Notes under the pieces: generated by a model | What the model was told of the DNA's origin: nothing | Seen by the model: the letters and a program-made list of their open reading frames with translations, nothing else | Database searches by the model: none | Program-made: the position numbers and the translations under genes | Source of the DNA: Corynebacterium tapiri | GTDB taxonomy: Bacteria; Actinomycetota; Actinomycetes; Mycobacteriales; Mycobacteriaceae | Length of the DNA: 64,000 bases | Reading direction: 5' to 3' | NCBI RefSeq assembly: GCF_006334925.1 | Contig: NZ_VDHJ01000011.1 | Location: 1 to 64,000 of the forward strand | Part shown: positions 1 to 10,427 of the stretch, piece after piece | How the letters are laid out: every line of letters starts with the position of its first letter | Numbering within the stretch: the stretch's first letter is position 1

Positions 1-143
1 GCTGGGCCTGCTGAGCAGGTGGGTATCAATCTTGTGGGGGTGCAGTGACTCCAAACAGGTTGACATCCACCGTCGTGCAGAATTTTGCACTCGTAAGGGT
101 GCGCGCGGGCACCCCGCGCCACCCAACAACCAGCGCGGAAAAC

Positions 144-512
144 TTACCCTCGGCGGCGGATAGAGCGCTCGGCGGGGGCGTCGTTACGCGAAGTCTCGCC
201 GTACAGGCCCTCGCGGCGGGAGATGCGGCCGAGTCGCTGGGCGGTAATCGGGCTGGTCATCAGGGCGAAGATGACGAGGAGGGCGAGCATGCCCATGTCG
301 CCACGCTCGGAGATCGAGAACTGTTCGGAGCCGGTAACGCGGATGACGGTTCCTAGGATCACCAGGATCAGGCCGGTGGTCTGGGGTTTGGTGATGGCGT
401 GGACGCGGGACATCGTGTCGCGGAAGCGGACCACGCCGATGGCGGCCGAGAAGACGAAGAACGCGCCGATGGTGAGCAGGATTAGGGAGATGATGTCGGT
501 AGCAAGACTCAT
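144..512 (-). CDS. mnhG: Na+/H+ antiporter subunit G (MnhG/MrpG)
   Basis: This is the last gene of the Mrp antiporter operon and encodes a small membrane subunit of the multisubunit Na+(or K+)/H+ antiporter. The 122-residue product has three hydrophobic segments (about residues 5-28, 45-60 and 74-90). It also has the family signature around RFRDTMSRVHAITKPQT, where the conserved HAxTKxxT stretch marks MnhG/PhaG proteins. The ATG at 512 overlaps the end of mnhF by four bases (ATGA), which indicates translational coupling and rules out longer upstream reading. The C-terminus is charged and arginine-rich, so it probably faces the cytoplasm. Confidence 0.93.
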   Translation of the reverse strand: MSLATDIISLILLTIGAFFVFSAAIGVVRFRDTMSRVHAITKPQTTGLILVILGTVIRVTGSEQFSISERGDMGMLALLVIFALMTSPITAQRLGRISRREGLYGETSRNDAPAERSIRRRG

Positions 513-787
513 TGGGCACCGTCCCTCTTGCGGAATCGTGCGACGGAAATGGAGGAGATGAAGCCGAGCAGGGCGACCACGAGCATGGCGTTGACCACGG
601 TGGTGTCCAGGGTCCAGCAGATGAACACGCCCAGGGCGCATTGGAGCATGGCGACGAACCCGTCGAGGCCCACGATGCGGTCCATGGAGTCGGGGCCGAC
701 GACGATGCGCCAGACCACGATGATCATCGCCACGGCGATGAGCAGGGCGGGGATGAGCAGGAGCAGGTTGTAGAGGTCGGGATTCAT
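509..787 (-). CDS. mnhF: Na+/H+ antiporter subunit F (MnhF/MrpF)
   Basis: A 92-residue membrane subunit of the Mrp antiporter. It has three predicted transmembrane helices (about residues 6-28, 37-55 and 60-80). The GPDSMDRIVGLD stretch after helix 1 matches the conserved GPxxxDRIxAxD loop of MnhF proteins. The start overlaps mnhE by four bases and the stop overlaps mnhG by four, so the gene is embedded in a tightly coupled operon. Size and motif both fit the family, and no feature looks unusual. Confidence 0.93.
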   Translation of the reverse strand: MNPDLYNLLLLIPALLIAVAMIIVVWRIVVGPDSMDRIVGLDGFVAMLQCALGVFICWTLDTTVVNAMLVVALLGFISSISVARFRKRDGAQ

Positions 788-1296
788 GAGACCTTCTCAA
801 AGATGTCGATCATGGCGCGCTCGAGGCGGGCTACGGAGGCGATCTCCCGCTCGAGGGCGGCGGGAGTGCCGGCGTCCAGGAAGTGGATGGTGAGCATGCG
901 GTTGGCCACATCGATGTCGGTGATCGCGCCGCCGGGCTGCAGGTTGTAGGCGACGGTGGCGAGGTAAAGCACCAGCTCGTTGGACACACGCATGGGCACG
1001 CGGACGATGGCGGTGGTCGGGGGATCGGCTGGTCGCAACGCCAGCCACGCGACCTTCACCGAGGCCACCGCGAGCTCACCCAGCCAGCGGAAGATGAACA
1101 CCACCAGCCGGCCCCAGCTAATGCTCAGCCCGCCGGTCGGCATGGCGGGCAGCGGCAGTCCCAGGACGATGAGCAGGCCGACGCCGATGCCGGCGAAGAG
1201 GTTGGCCCAGGTGATCTCGCCCATGAGCAGGCACCACATGATCACGATCCACAGGATGAAGCCTGGGCGCAGTCGGTTTCGGATGCGCGAGATCAT
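784..1296 (-). CDS. mnhE: Na+/H+ antiporter subunit E (MnhE/MrpE)
   Basis: A 170-residue Mrp subunit. Hydrophobic segments cover about residues 12-50 and 60-84, followed by a soluble C-terminal half of the kind MnhE proteins carry. The stretch RVSNELVLYLATVAYNLQPGGAITDID is the recognisable family core, usually written as a conserved xxLANSITLTPGT-like region; here it has diverged in the middle. The gene overlaps mnhD upstream and mnhF downstream by four bases each. The role is structural assembly of the antiporter complex in the cytoplasmic membrane. Confidence 0.9.
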   Translation of the reverse strand: MISRIRNRLRPGFILWIVIMWCLLMGEITWANLFAGIGVGLLIVLGLPLPAMPTGGLSISWGRLVVFIFRWLGELAVASVKVAWLALRPADPPTTAIVRVPMRVSNELVLYLATVAYNLQPGGAITDIDVANRMLTIHFLDAGTPAALEREIASVARLERAMIDIFEKVS

Positions 1297-3035
1297 TTCG
1301 TGGTACCTCCCGGGGTGTTGAGCTCGCCGCCCTCGTTGTTATCCAACGTGCCGGCGCGCTCGTCGATGGCGTCGGTGCCGTCGTCGAGACGCTCGGGGTC
1401 GAGCGTGCGGCCGGGTTCGCGGTAGTGCGTGCCCAGCACGGAGGTGCGGTAGATCTCCGGGTTTTGGGCGCTGGCGGCGGCGCGGTCGGTCACGGCGGCC
1501 AGCGGGCCGGCCACCAGGGTGATCGCGCAGGAGACTGCTACCAGGGTCAGGGTGGAGGCGAGCATGCCGAAGGGCATGCGGCCGACGTCGTCACGCTCGG
1601 TGAATTCGACCTCGTCGGTGACGTCCGCCAGCGGGGCCGGGCGCGCCATGGCCAGCGAGCCTTCCGGCGCATCCTTGCGGTCGCGCCAGAAGCCCTTGGA
1701 CCAGACCAGCACCATGACGTAGAGGGTGAGCAGCGAGGTCGCTACGGCGCCGGCAACCAAGACCCAGGAGAGCCAGGTTCCGTGTTGAGCGGCGGCGTCG
1801 AGAAGCATGATCTTGCCCAGGAAGCCGGAGAACGGCGGGATGCCGCCGAGGTTGATGGCGGGGATCAGGTAGAGCGCGGCGATCAGCGGTGCGGTGTAGA
1901 GCAGGGAGCCGAGGCGGCGTAGCGACGACGTCCCGGCCTGCCGCTCGATAAGACCAACCACGAGGAACAGGGCCGTCTGCACGAGGATGTGGTGCACCGC
2001 GTAGAAGATGGCGCCGCCGAGGCCTTCCTCGTTGCCCAGGCCGATGCCGAAGATCATGTAGCCGATGTGGCTGACCAGGGTGAAGGAGAGCAGACGCTTG
2101 ATGTCCGTCTGCGCCATCGCACCCAGGATGCCGATGACCATCGTGGCCAGCGCGACCCACAAGAAGAGGCCGTCGAAGAAGTCGGTGAGAAACACCGAGG
2201 AGCGCATGCGGATGATCGAGTAGACACCCACCTTGGTCAACAGGCCGGCGAAGATGGCGGTGACCAGTGAGGGGGCGGTGGGGTAGGAGTCGGGAAGCCA
2301 GGCATCCAGCGGGACCACGGCGGCCTTGATGCCAAAGGCCACCAGGAGGGTGCCAAAGATGGCGGCGCGGGTGCCGTCGGGCACGTCCTCCATGCGGATA
2401 CCAATCTGCGCCATGTTCACCGTGCCCACCGCGGCGTAGACGCCTGCGATGGCCAGCAAGAAGATCATGGAGGAGACCATGGAGACGACCACGTAGCCAA
2501 TACCGGCGCGCACACGACCCGGCGAGGCGCCCAGCGTGAGCAGCACATAAGAAGCCACCAGGAAGACCTCGAAGCCGACGTAGAGGTTGAACAGGTCGCC
2601 GGCGAGGAAGGAGAGGTTCACGCCCATGGTCAGCAGCAGGTAGGTCGGCTGGAACACGGCCACCGGCTCCTCGTTCTGGCCGTCGCGCACGCCCTGGGCG
2701 ATGGCGAACCACATCACGCAGAACAACACGATCGAGCTGACGGCCAGCATGAGGGTGGCCAGGCGGTCGGCCACCAGCGTGATGCCCACGGGCGCATCCC
2801 AGCCACCCATCTGCAGGGTCTGAATGCCTTCCACGTCGGCCACCAGCACCAACGTGAGGTTGAGCACCAGCAGCAGGCCGAGCGTGAGCAGCGAGACGGC
2901 GCGCTGGACGTGCACCCAGTGCGCGGTCAGCAGCGCAATCGCGGCACCGACGGCGGGCAGCAGGATCGGCAGGGGAAGCAGCCAGGGCACCAGCGGCATG
3001 ACCCAGGCGATGAAGTCGTACACGGCATTAGTCAT
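1293..3035 (-). CDS. mnhD: Na+/H+ antiporter subunit D (MnhD/MrpD)
   Basis: A 580-residue polytopic membrane protein of the proton-conducting antiporter family that is homologous to complex I subunits NuoM/NuoN. About 14 hydrophobic segments run to about residue 470. Diagnostic stretches include AIFAGLLTKVGVYSIIR, with the conserved lysine of the proton path, and LLSFTLVSHIGYMIFGIGLG. The last ~110 residues are hydrophilic and acidic and extend beyond the usual family length of about 500. The start overlaps mnhC by eight bases. The product probably forms one of the two large channels of the Mrp complex together with MnhA. Confidence 0.95.
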   Translation of the reverse strand: MTNAVYDFIAWVMPLVPWLLPLPILLPAVGAAIALLTAHWVHVQRAVSLLTLGLLLVLNLTLVLVADVEGIQTLQMGGWDAPVGITLVADRLATLMLAVSSIVLFCVMWFAIAQGVRDGQNEEPVAVFQPTYLLLTMGVNLSFLAGDLFNLYVGFEVFLVASYVLLTLGASPGRVRAGIGYVVVSMVSSMIFLLAIAGVYAAVGTVNMAQIGIRMEDVPDGTRAAIFGTLLVAFGIKAAVVPLDAWLPDSYPTAPSLVTAIFAGLLTKVGVYSIIRMRSSVFLTDFFDGLFLWVALATMVIGILGAMAQTDIKRLLSFTLVSHIGYMIFGIGLGNEEGLGGAIFYAVHHILVQTALFLVVGLIERQAGTSSLRRLGSLLYTAPLIAALYLIPAINLGGIPPFSGFLGKIMLLDAAAQHGTWLSWVLVAGAVATSLLTLYVMVLVWSKGFWRDRKDAPEGSLAMARPAPLADVTDEVEFTERDDVGRMPFGMLASTLTLVAVSCAITLVAGPLAAVTDRAAASAQNPEIYRTSVLGTHYREPGRTLDPERLDDGTDAIDERAGTLDNNEGGELNTPGGTTK

Positions 3036-3528
3036 CGTCGTTGGCCCCCTTCAGCGGTCCCTCGAAGGATTGCGGGCCGAAACTGTCGCCCGAGCGGGTG
3101 GGGCGGCCGGTCTCCGGGTCGTCGGAGGCGTCATGATCCGGCGCGGCCGAGGCCAGGCTGGAACGGGCGGCGATGGCGATGGCGGTGTCCTCTGCGTCGG
3201 TTTCCACGATGTCGGCGGTGCGGTAGCGGTACTGGCGGTAGATCAGCGCGAGAATGAACGCGGTCAGCGCCATGGAGATCACGATCGCCGTCAGGATCAT
3301 CGCCTGCGCCAGCGGGTCGGCGATCTCGGGGCCGTAGTGCTCGTTGTCGCGGTTCATGATCGGCGGCGAGCCCGCCGCACCGCCGGACTGGAGGATGAGC
3401 AGGTTGGCGCCGTTGCCCAGGAGCAGCAGGCCCATGAGGATGCGGGTGAGCACCTTGTCCAGGATGAGGTACACACCGCACGCCACGAGTGCGCCCGCGG
3501 CGAGAAGGAGGACGAGGTTGGCTTCCAT
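3028..3528 (-). CDS. mnhC: Na+/H+ antiporter subunit C (MnhC/MrpC, NuoK-like)
   Basis: A 166-residue product with the three-helix NuoK-like fold (about residues 3-22, 28-48 and 74-98). The conserved AGALVACGVYLIL and LLGNGANLLIL segments are present, as is DPLAQAMILTAIVISMA, the typical DPLPQALVLTAIVI motif of MnhC. A hydrophilic tail of about 60 residues rich in Asp, Ala and Ser extends past the usual family end. The gene starts three bases after mnhA stops and overlaps mnhD by eight bases. Confidence 0.94.
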   Translation of the reverse strand: MEANLVLLLAAGALVACGVYLILDKVLTRILMGLLLLGNGANLLILQSGGAAGSPPIMNRDNEHYGPEIADPLAQAMILTAIVISMALTAFILALIYRQYRYRTADIVETDAEDTAIAIAARSSLASAAPDHDASDDPETGRPTRSGDSFGPQSFEGPLKGANDDD

Positions 3529-3531
3529 GGT

Positions 3532-6500
3532 CTAGTCGTCCCTTCGTTGGGTGCGGGTGGTCGAGTCGTGCGGGGAGGCGTCGTCCGGCTCGGTGGGATC
3601 CAGCGAGACGGTCTGCTTGCCGCGCGGGGTGGAGGGCAGGGGTCCCTGAGCGGGCGCTTCGGGCCCGGCCATGCGCTGCCCGGCGCGCAACGCTTCTCGA
3701 CGCCTGTGGTGAGCAGCTCGTGCCAGCGAACGTGCCCGGTCGCGGGCGCGCTGCTTGCGCATCTCTTCCTCGTAGTCGAGCTGGCCGCCCATGGAATCCA
3801 GGATGTGCTTGATCAGGCCGACGACGATGATGTAGACGCCGGCGTCGAACACCAGCGCGGACGGCAGCGAGAAGTAGCCGATGAGCGGCAGCTCGGTGGA
3901 GTAGTAGTAGCTAGTCAGCGGGGGATCGCCCAGCAGCATGGGGCCGATGGCCGCTGCGGCCGAGATGATCAGGCCCACGCCCAGCATCTTGCCGGCGTCC
4001 ACCGGCAGGGTTTCCTCCAGCTCGGCGCGGCCGCCGGCGAGGTAGCGCAGCGTGATCGCGAGTGCGGCGACCAGGCCACCGGCGAAGCCGCCGCCGGGCG
4101 CGTTGTGGCCGGCGAAGAAGAAGTAGAGCGAGAGCACCATCATGGAGGGGAACAGGATGCGGGTAGCAATGTCCACCATGATCGAGCGGTTCAGGGCGCG
4201 CTCCGGCTCGATGTCCGCGGCCAGCCAGCGGCGCCCCTCGGAGCGCAGCACCGGGCGGCGCGAGGGCCGGGCGAAGGAGCGGTTGCGGTAGATCAGGGAG
4301 GCCACGCCGGTGGCGGCGATGACCAGCACCGAGATTTCGCCAAAGGTATCCATGGCGCGCAGGTCCACCAGCAGCACGTTGACCGCGTTGGCGCCGTGGC
4401 CGATGTTCTCGGCCAGCTCGGGCATGTACACGCTCACCGGGGTGGCGGTGCGCGCGTTGATGGCAAACATGGTGACCACGGTGGCGCTTAAGCCCACGGC
4501 CACGGCCAGCCAGGCGCGCAGGCGGTTGGAGTCGCCGGAGGCCTTGAGGTTGGCGGTGGTGGGCAGCTTACGCAGGATGAGCATGAACACGGCGACGGAG
4601 ATCGTCTCCACCAGCGCCTGGGTCAGAGCCAGGTCGGGTGCGCCGTGCAGCGCGAAGAGGGTGGCCATGCCGTAGCCGGTCACGCCGACCATCACCACAG
4701 CGGACAGGCGGTTGCCCAGGGTGGTGGCGGTCACCGCGGCCACGATGATGACAAAGGCCACGACCGCCTGCCAGGGGGTGTCCCAGAGGATCATGCGGAC
4801 GTCGTTACGCTCCCCCAGCAGCAGCGAGATCACCGGCAGCAGAATGAGCACGATGAAGATCACGCCCAGGTTGGTGGTCAGCGAGCCGCGCTGGGTGGAG
4901 GCGGTCAGCTTCATGGAGATCACGCGCAGGAAGTGCAGGACGCGGTCGTAGGCGTGGTCGGCCGAGCCGAGCGCGGGGTATTCGAACTGCGCCTTGGCCA
5001 CCACCGCGCGCTGCCAGTACATGACTGCGCCGGCGGCCAGGATGAAGGCGGTCAGCGCCAGCGGGATGGTGAAGCCGTGCCACAGCGCCAGGTGGGTGGC
5101 CTTTTCGCCTTCGGCAAGCGGGGCGACGGCATCCAGGTGCTGGGTCACCGCGTGATCCAGCGGGGCGGGCCACAGGCCCAGCAGCACGGTGGTCAGGGTG
5201 AGCACCAGGGGAGCCAGCCACAGGGTAGGCCCGACAGAATGCATCTTCTCCACGGCCTCGGAGGTCTGGCCATCCTTGGTGGCCAGCGCGCCGAAGAGCA
5301 GGTAGAGCGTGTAGGCCATCGTGAGTACCGAGCCGATCACCAGGCCCACCAGCAGGAGGTTGCCGGGCATGCCCACCAGCAGTTCCTCGTGCAGCACGGT
5401 GGTCAGCGCGGACTCCTTGGCTATGAATCCCAAGAACGGTGGCACGCCCGCCATGGACAGGCCGGAGACGATGGCCAGCCCGGCCAGGAGCGGCTGCTTG
5501 CGGCCCAGGCCGGAGAGCTTGCGGATGTCACGGGTGCCGGTGCAGTGGTCGATCACGCCGACGATCATGAACAGCGCGGCCTTGAACAGGGAGTGCGCAA
5601 AGGTCAGCGCCAGGCCAGCCTGCAGGGCATCGCGCGAGCCAATGGAGATCACCGAGACGATAAAGCCCAGCTGGGAGACGGTGCCGTAGGCCAGGATGAG
5701 CTTGAGGTCCTTTTGCTTCAGCGCCATCCAGCCGCCGAGCAGCATGGTGAACACGCCCAGCGAGATGACCACCAGGTGCCAGCCGGCCACGGTGTTAAAG
5801 CTGGGGCTGAGGCGCGCGACCAGGTAGATGCCGGCCTTGACCATCGCTGCGGAGTGCAGGTAGGCCGAGACCGGGGTCGGGGCGGCCATCGCGCCGGGTA
5901 GCCAGAAGTGCGCCGGGGCGATCGCGGACTTGGACAGCGCGCCAGCCAGGATGAGCACCACGGCCGGGAAGATGTAGGGGGTATCGCGCCAAGTGTCTAT
6001 CGCCGCGATGTCGCTAAGCGTCCATGCCCCTGAGGTGGTGCCCAGCAGGATGATGCCCACCAGCATGGCCAGGCCACCCAGGGTGGTCACCATCAGGGCC
6101 TGGCCGGCGGAACGTCTGGAGGAAGCGCGCTCGCCGTAGTAGCCGACGAGCATGAAGGAGAGCACCGAGGTGATCTCCCAGAACACGTACATCAGCAGCA
6201 GGTTGTTGGAGATGACCAGGCCGTACATGACGCCGGCGAACCCGATGAGCTCGGTGCCAAACTTGGCCAGGCGCATGGGGTTGGAGTCGAAGTAACCCCA
6301 GCAGTAGAACAGCACGAGGGCGCCGACTCCCAGGATGATCAGCCCGAACAGTCCGGAGAGGGAGTCGAGGCGGAAGTCCAGGTTGAGGTGGGCCGAGGGC
6401 ATCCACTCCACGGAGGTACTTAAGGCACCCCCATCGGCGAAGGTGCCCGCAGAAAACTGCAGCAGCAACCACACAAAGCCCGCTGCGGGGACGAGCGCGA

Positions 6501-6630
6501 GCAGCGCGAAGGCTGCGCGGCCCATCACCCGGATCAGCGGGGCGGCGAGGATGGTTGCGCCACACAGGGCGAAAAGGAGGAAGATCACGGCGCTAAGGCT
6601 CACCCCTTGGGAGATCGGCGTCTTTGACAT
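3532..6630 (-). CDS. mnhA: Na+/H+ antiporter subunit A with fused subunit B domain (MnhAB)
   Basis: First gene of the Mrp operon, 1032 residues. Residues 1-500 form the NuoL-like channel, with ITSVLSFMLVGY, SAYLHSAAMVKAGIYL (conserved lysine) and FAHSLFKAALFMIVG. Residues about 580-790 form the MrpA C-terminal domain, including HGAPDLALTQALVET. Residues about 800-940 match MnhB, with the signature FFAGHNAPGGGFAGGL, so subunits A and B are one polypeptide. This explains why no separate mnhB exists between mnhA and mnhC; such A-B fusions are known in actinobacteria. The tail after about residue 950 is rich in Arg, Pro and Thr. The complex acts in pH and sodium homeostasis. Confidence 0.95.
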   Translation of the reverse strand: MSKTPISQGVSLSAVIFLLFALCGATILAAPLIRVMGRAAFALLALVPAAGFVWLLLQFSAGTFADGGALSTSVEWMPSAHLNLDFRLDSLSGLFGLIILGVGALVLFYCWGYFDSNPMRLAKFGTELIGFAGVMYGLVISNNLLLMYVFWEITSVLSFMLVGYYGERASSRRSAGQALMVTTLGGLAMLVGIILLGTTSGAWTLSDIAAIDTWRDTPYIFPAVVLILAGALSKSAIAPAHFWLPGAMAAPTPVSAYLHSAAMVKAGIYLVARLSPSFNTVAGWHLVVISLGVFTMLLGGWMALKQKDLKLILAYGTVSQLGFIVSVISIGSRDALQAGLALTFAHSLFKAALFMIVGVIDHCTGTRDIRKLSGLGRKQPLLAGLAIVSGLSMAGVPPFLGFIAKESALTTVLHEELLVGMPGNLLLVGLVIGSVLTMAYTLYLLFGALATKDGQTSEAVEKMHSVGPTLWLAPLVLTLTTVLLGLWPAPLDHAVTQHLDAVAPLAEGEKATHLALWHGFTIPLALTAFILAAGAVMYWQRAVVAKAQFEYPALGSADHAYDRVLHFLRVISMKLTASTQRGSLTTNLGVIFIVLILLPVISLLLGERNDVRMILWDTPWQAVVAFVIIVAAVTATTLGNRLSAVVMVGVTGYGMATLFALHGAPDLALTQALVETISVAVFMLILRKLPTTANLKASGDSNRLRAWLAVAVGLSATVVTMFAINARTATPVSVYMPELAENIGHGANAVNVLLVDLRAMDTFGEISVLVIAATGVASLIYRNRSFARPSRRPVLRSEGRRWLAADIEPERALNRSIMVDIATRILFPSMMVLSLYFFFAGHNAPGGGFAGGLVAALAITLRYLAGGRAELEETLPVDAGKMLGVGLIISAAAAIGPMLLGDPPLTSYYYSTELPLIGYFSLPSALVFDAGVYIIVVGLIKHILDSMGGQLDYEEEMRKQRARDRARSLARAAHHRRREALRAGQRMAGPEAPAQGPLPSTPRGKQTVSLDPTEPDDASPHDSTTRTQRRDD

Positions 6631-6745
6631 GGCGGCGCGTTATCCCAGGCCAAGCGGGCGCGATCTTCTCACACGCCACGCACAGGCGTGGCTAACATGT
6701 GTCCCACTCTAGTCATAAGCCACGGTGGTGTAAAAGTTACTCCGT

Positions 6746-6751
6746 ATTATA
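6746..6751 (-). promoter_or_regulatory. Possible -10 element of the mnh operon promoter
   Basis: On the minus strand these bases read TATAAT, a perfect -10 hexamer about 115 bases upstream of the mnhA start, in the spacer after the M20 peptidase gene. No convincing -35 hexamer lies 16-19 bases further upstream, which is common for corynebacterial promoters. This assignment is inference only. Confidence 0.3.
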
Positions 6752-6796
6752 TGGGGCGCGTGCGCGCCTCGCTCGCTTCTCGACGCCCCGGCTTAC

Positions 6797-8167
6797 CTAC
6801 TTGCCAAAGCGCAGCAGGAACAGCGCCTCGGCCGCAGCGATGGAGACGATCTCCTCGGGATCCACCGACTCGTTGGGGGAGTGGATGGTGGCCAGCGGCT
6901 CCTCGACGCCGTAGAGCGCGATCGCGGCATTCGGGTGAGCGGACTGCAGCACGGCGGTCAGCGGGATGGAGGCACCGCTGCCGATGAAGCCGACCTTCTC
7001 GGCGCCCTCCAGACCGTAGGCCTCAGCCAGGCACTGGGTGAGCAACTGGGTGGACTCGCCCTCGGTGTCGGTGGAGAAATGCGGGTTGACGTCAAACACA
7101 TTGGTTTCCACCTGCGCGTTGAACGGCACGTGTGCCTTGAGGTGGGCAGCCAGCTTGTCCGCGGTGTCCTGCGGATCCAGGCCCACGGGCACACGCAGGT
7201 TGATGCGCGCACTGGCGGTAGCAGGCACGGCGTTGAGGGATTCGGCCACCGGGGTGGAGGTAAAGCCGGTCACGGTCACGGCCGGACGTGCCCAGACGAG
7301 GTCGGCGATCTTGTCGTCCTCGGTTCCTACGAGCTCCACGCCGTCGAGCACGCTGGCGTCGGTGCGGAAGGTGTCCACGTCGTAAGCCTCGCCAGACCAA
7401 ACGCCGGTGGTGTCCACGCCGTCGATAACGGTGCGACCGGCGTCGTCGCGAAGCGAATCGAGCGCGCGGATGAGTGCGGCCACGGCGTCCGGGGCGCCGC
7501 CACCGAAGCTGCCGGAGTGCACCGGGGTTTTCAGCGTGTTCACGGTGATGTCCACCTGGGCACCGCCGCGCAGGCTGGTGGTCAGGGTGGGCTCGCCGAC
7601 GGCGGCGTTACCGGTATCGGCGATAAGGATGACGTCGGCGGCAAAGAGTTCGGGGCGCTCGGAGATGAGGTTGTCTAGGCCGGCGCCGCCGCGCTCCTCG
7701 GAACCCTCGATGAGCACGGTGAGGTTCACACTCGGGCCACCGGCGGCCTCGACGGCACGCAGGGCGGCCAGGTGCATCACCAGGTTGCCCTTGCAGTCGG
7801 CGGCGCCGCGGGCGTACCAGCGGCCCTCGCGCTCGGTGAGGGTGAGCGGGTCGGAGATCCAGGCGTCGCGGTCGCCGACGGGAACGACGTCGTAATGCGA
7901 GTAGAGCAGCACGGTCGGGGCGTTCTCGGAGACGTCGCGGGTGCCGATCACCGTCGTCGAGCCGTCCGACGTCGGGTACTGCTCCACCTCGAGGCCGGCG
8001 CTTTCCAGGGCGCTGACTACCCAGTCGCGGGCCTGCGCGCAGTCCTGCTCCAGGCCGGGCTCGTTATGCACGGAGTTGAAGGAGCAGACCTCGGAGAGAT
8101 CCTGGAAGATGCGCTCGCGGTCGCCGGCGACGTGGGAGCGAATGGAATCAGTAGTTGCGTCAGTCAT
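6797..8167 (-). CDS. M20-family metallopeptidase (dipeptidase / ArgE-DapE type)
   Basis: A 456-residue cytosolic zinc peptidase of the M20/M25/M40 family that probably hydrolyses dipeptides. The metal and catalytic motifs are in order: LYSHYDVVPVGD (first metal His and the catalytic Asp), WYARGAADCKGN (bridging Asp) and EGSEERGGAG (catalytic Glu-Glu). A C-terminal VEEPLATIHSPNE segment supplies the last metal-binding His. The ATG at 8167 gives the usual MTDATTDS start; an in-frame upstream start would add 11 atypical residues and reach into the CIRCE region. The exact substrate cannot be told from sequence. The gene diverges from groEL2. Confidence 0.87.
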   Translation of the reverse strand: MTDATTDSIRSHVAGDRERIFQDLSEVCSFNSVHNEPGLEQDCAQARDWVVSALESAGLEVEQYPTSDGSTTVIGTRDVSENAPTVLLYSHYDVVPVGDRDAWISDPLTLTEREGRWYARGAADCKGNLVMHLAALRAVEAAGGPSVNLTVLIEGSEERGGAGLDNLISERPELFAADVILIADTGNAAVGEPTLTTSLRGGAQVDITVNTLKTPVHSGSFGGGAPDAVAALIRALDSLRDDAGRTVIDGVDTTGVWSGEAYDVDTFRTDASVLDGVELVGTEDDKIADLVWARPAVTVTGFTSTPVAESLNAVPATASARINLRVPVGLDPQDTADKLAAHLKAHVPFNAQVETNVFDVNPHFSTDTEGESTQLLTQCLAEAYGLEGAEKVGFIGSGASIPLTAVLQSAHPNAAIALYGVEEPLATIHSPNESVDPEEIVSIAAAEALFLLRFGK

Positions 8168-8193
8168 AGACGCCAAGGGTACGCCCCTTCGTT

Positions 8194-8220
8194 CTTGCAC
8201 TCACTAGTCTCGACTGCTAA
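8194..8220 (+). promoter_or_regulatory. CIRCE operator 1 (HrcA site) upstream of groEL2
   Basis: The left arm CTTGCACTC (8194-8202), a 9-base spacer and the right arm GACTGCTAA (8212-8220) match the CIRCE consensus TTAGCACTC-N9-GAGTGCTAA at 7 of 9 and 8 of 9 positions. HrcA binds such sites to repress chaperonin genes. The site lies about 170 bases before the groEL2 start. Confidence 0.85.
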
Positions 8221-8228
8221 AAATGGCC

Positions 8229-8255
8229 CTAGCACTTAGACCCCTACAGTGCCAG
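8229..8255 (+). promoter_or_regulatory. CIRCE operator 2 (degenerate) upstream of groEL2
   Basis: The left arm CTAGCACTT (8229-8237), a 9-base spacer and the right arm CAGTGCCAG (8247-8255) have exact CIRCE geometry and about 7 of 9 and 6 of 9 consensus matches. The site sits eight bases after operator 1. Paired CIRCE sites are known upstream of mycobacterial groEL genes. Confidence 0.65.
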
Positions 8256-8354
8256 ATGCTTCCGAGGGTGAGGCTGGACAAAGTCACACTCGCCAGCCGT
8301 GCCGTCGCGGGCGCCTCGCGGGAGCGGACGTTTGCACCGAGTGTCGTCCTTTAA

Positions 8355-10028
<1,674 letters not shown>

Positions 10029-10044
10029 ATAGGTGGCTGGGGCA

Positions 10045-10058
10045 TCGCTTATCGACGC
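10045..10058 (-). repeat. Dispersed motif copy, GCGTCGATAAGCGA
   Basis: The minus strand reads GCGTCGATAAGCGA, one of the long-form copies of a word found at least twelve times in the window. This copy lies between the groEL2 stop and its terminator. Confidence 0.6.
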
Positions 10059-10077
10059 CCCTCCGCTCACCGTTTAG

Positions 10078-10117
10078 CTCCCCGCACACCGCGTAGGTGG
10101 CGGGGAGTTTTTGTTTT
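10078..10117 (+). terminator. Rho-independent terminator after groEL2
   Basis: The inverted repeat CTCCCCGC (10078-10085) and GCGGGGAG (10100-10107) is followed by a T-rich tract (TTTTTGTTTTTG). It lies 50 bases after the groEL2 stop. Confidence 0.9.
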
Positions 10118-10427
10118 TGAAACTAAAACGACATTGGCGTGGGGTATAGAGGGGTAAGTAGTTAAGGCTCATAAGGCGCATCTAGAAGAGCATGCGGACA
10201 GGTGTCCAAATATGTGTACTACCTGTGAGGATAGGTCTGTCCTATGCTCTGGCCTGCGCGAATATATGCGTTATGTAAGCGTTATTCACGTAGAGTTCAC
10301 AGATAAAGCCCGATTTATAGCTTGACGTAGGTGGACACAATCGTGTTTAGTATCCAACTGAGACGCCACCCGGTGTCGCATCTACACGTTGTCCGGCATC
10401 TTGCTGGCTAATATGCAAGGAGATCTC
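10118..10427 (+). promoter_or_regulatory. porH upstream region with promoter and paired palindromes
   Basis: This non-coding stretch precedes porH and is more AT-rich than its surroundings. A possible promoter has TTGACG at 10322-10327 and TAGTAT at 10348-10353, about 75 bases before the porH start; the 20-base spacing is long. Two related dyads, GGACAGGTGTCC (10196-10207) and GGATAGGTCTGTCC (10229-10242), have centres 34 bases apart and could bind a regulator. I see no gene here. Confidence 0.4.

Noticed and set aside
1..48. Possible 3' end of a plus-strand gene (open to a TGA at 46-48)
   Set aside because: Sixteen codons are too few to recognise, and no homology is apparent.
97..114. GGGTGC / GCACCC hairpin after mnhG as terminator
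   Set aside because: It is a short stem without an adjacent T-tract; insufficient to call.
6675..6692. Inverted repeat GCCACGC / GCGTGGC as terminator of the M20 peptidase gene
   Set aside because: The minus strand shows no T-tract after the stem, and the stem is only seven pairs.
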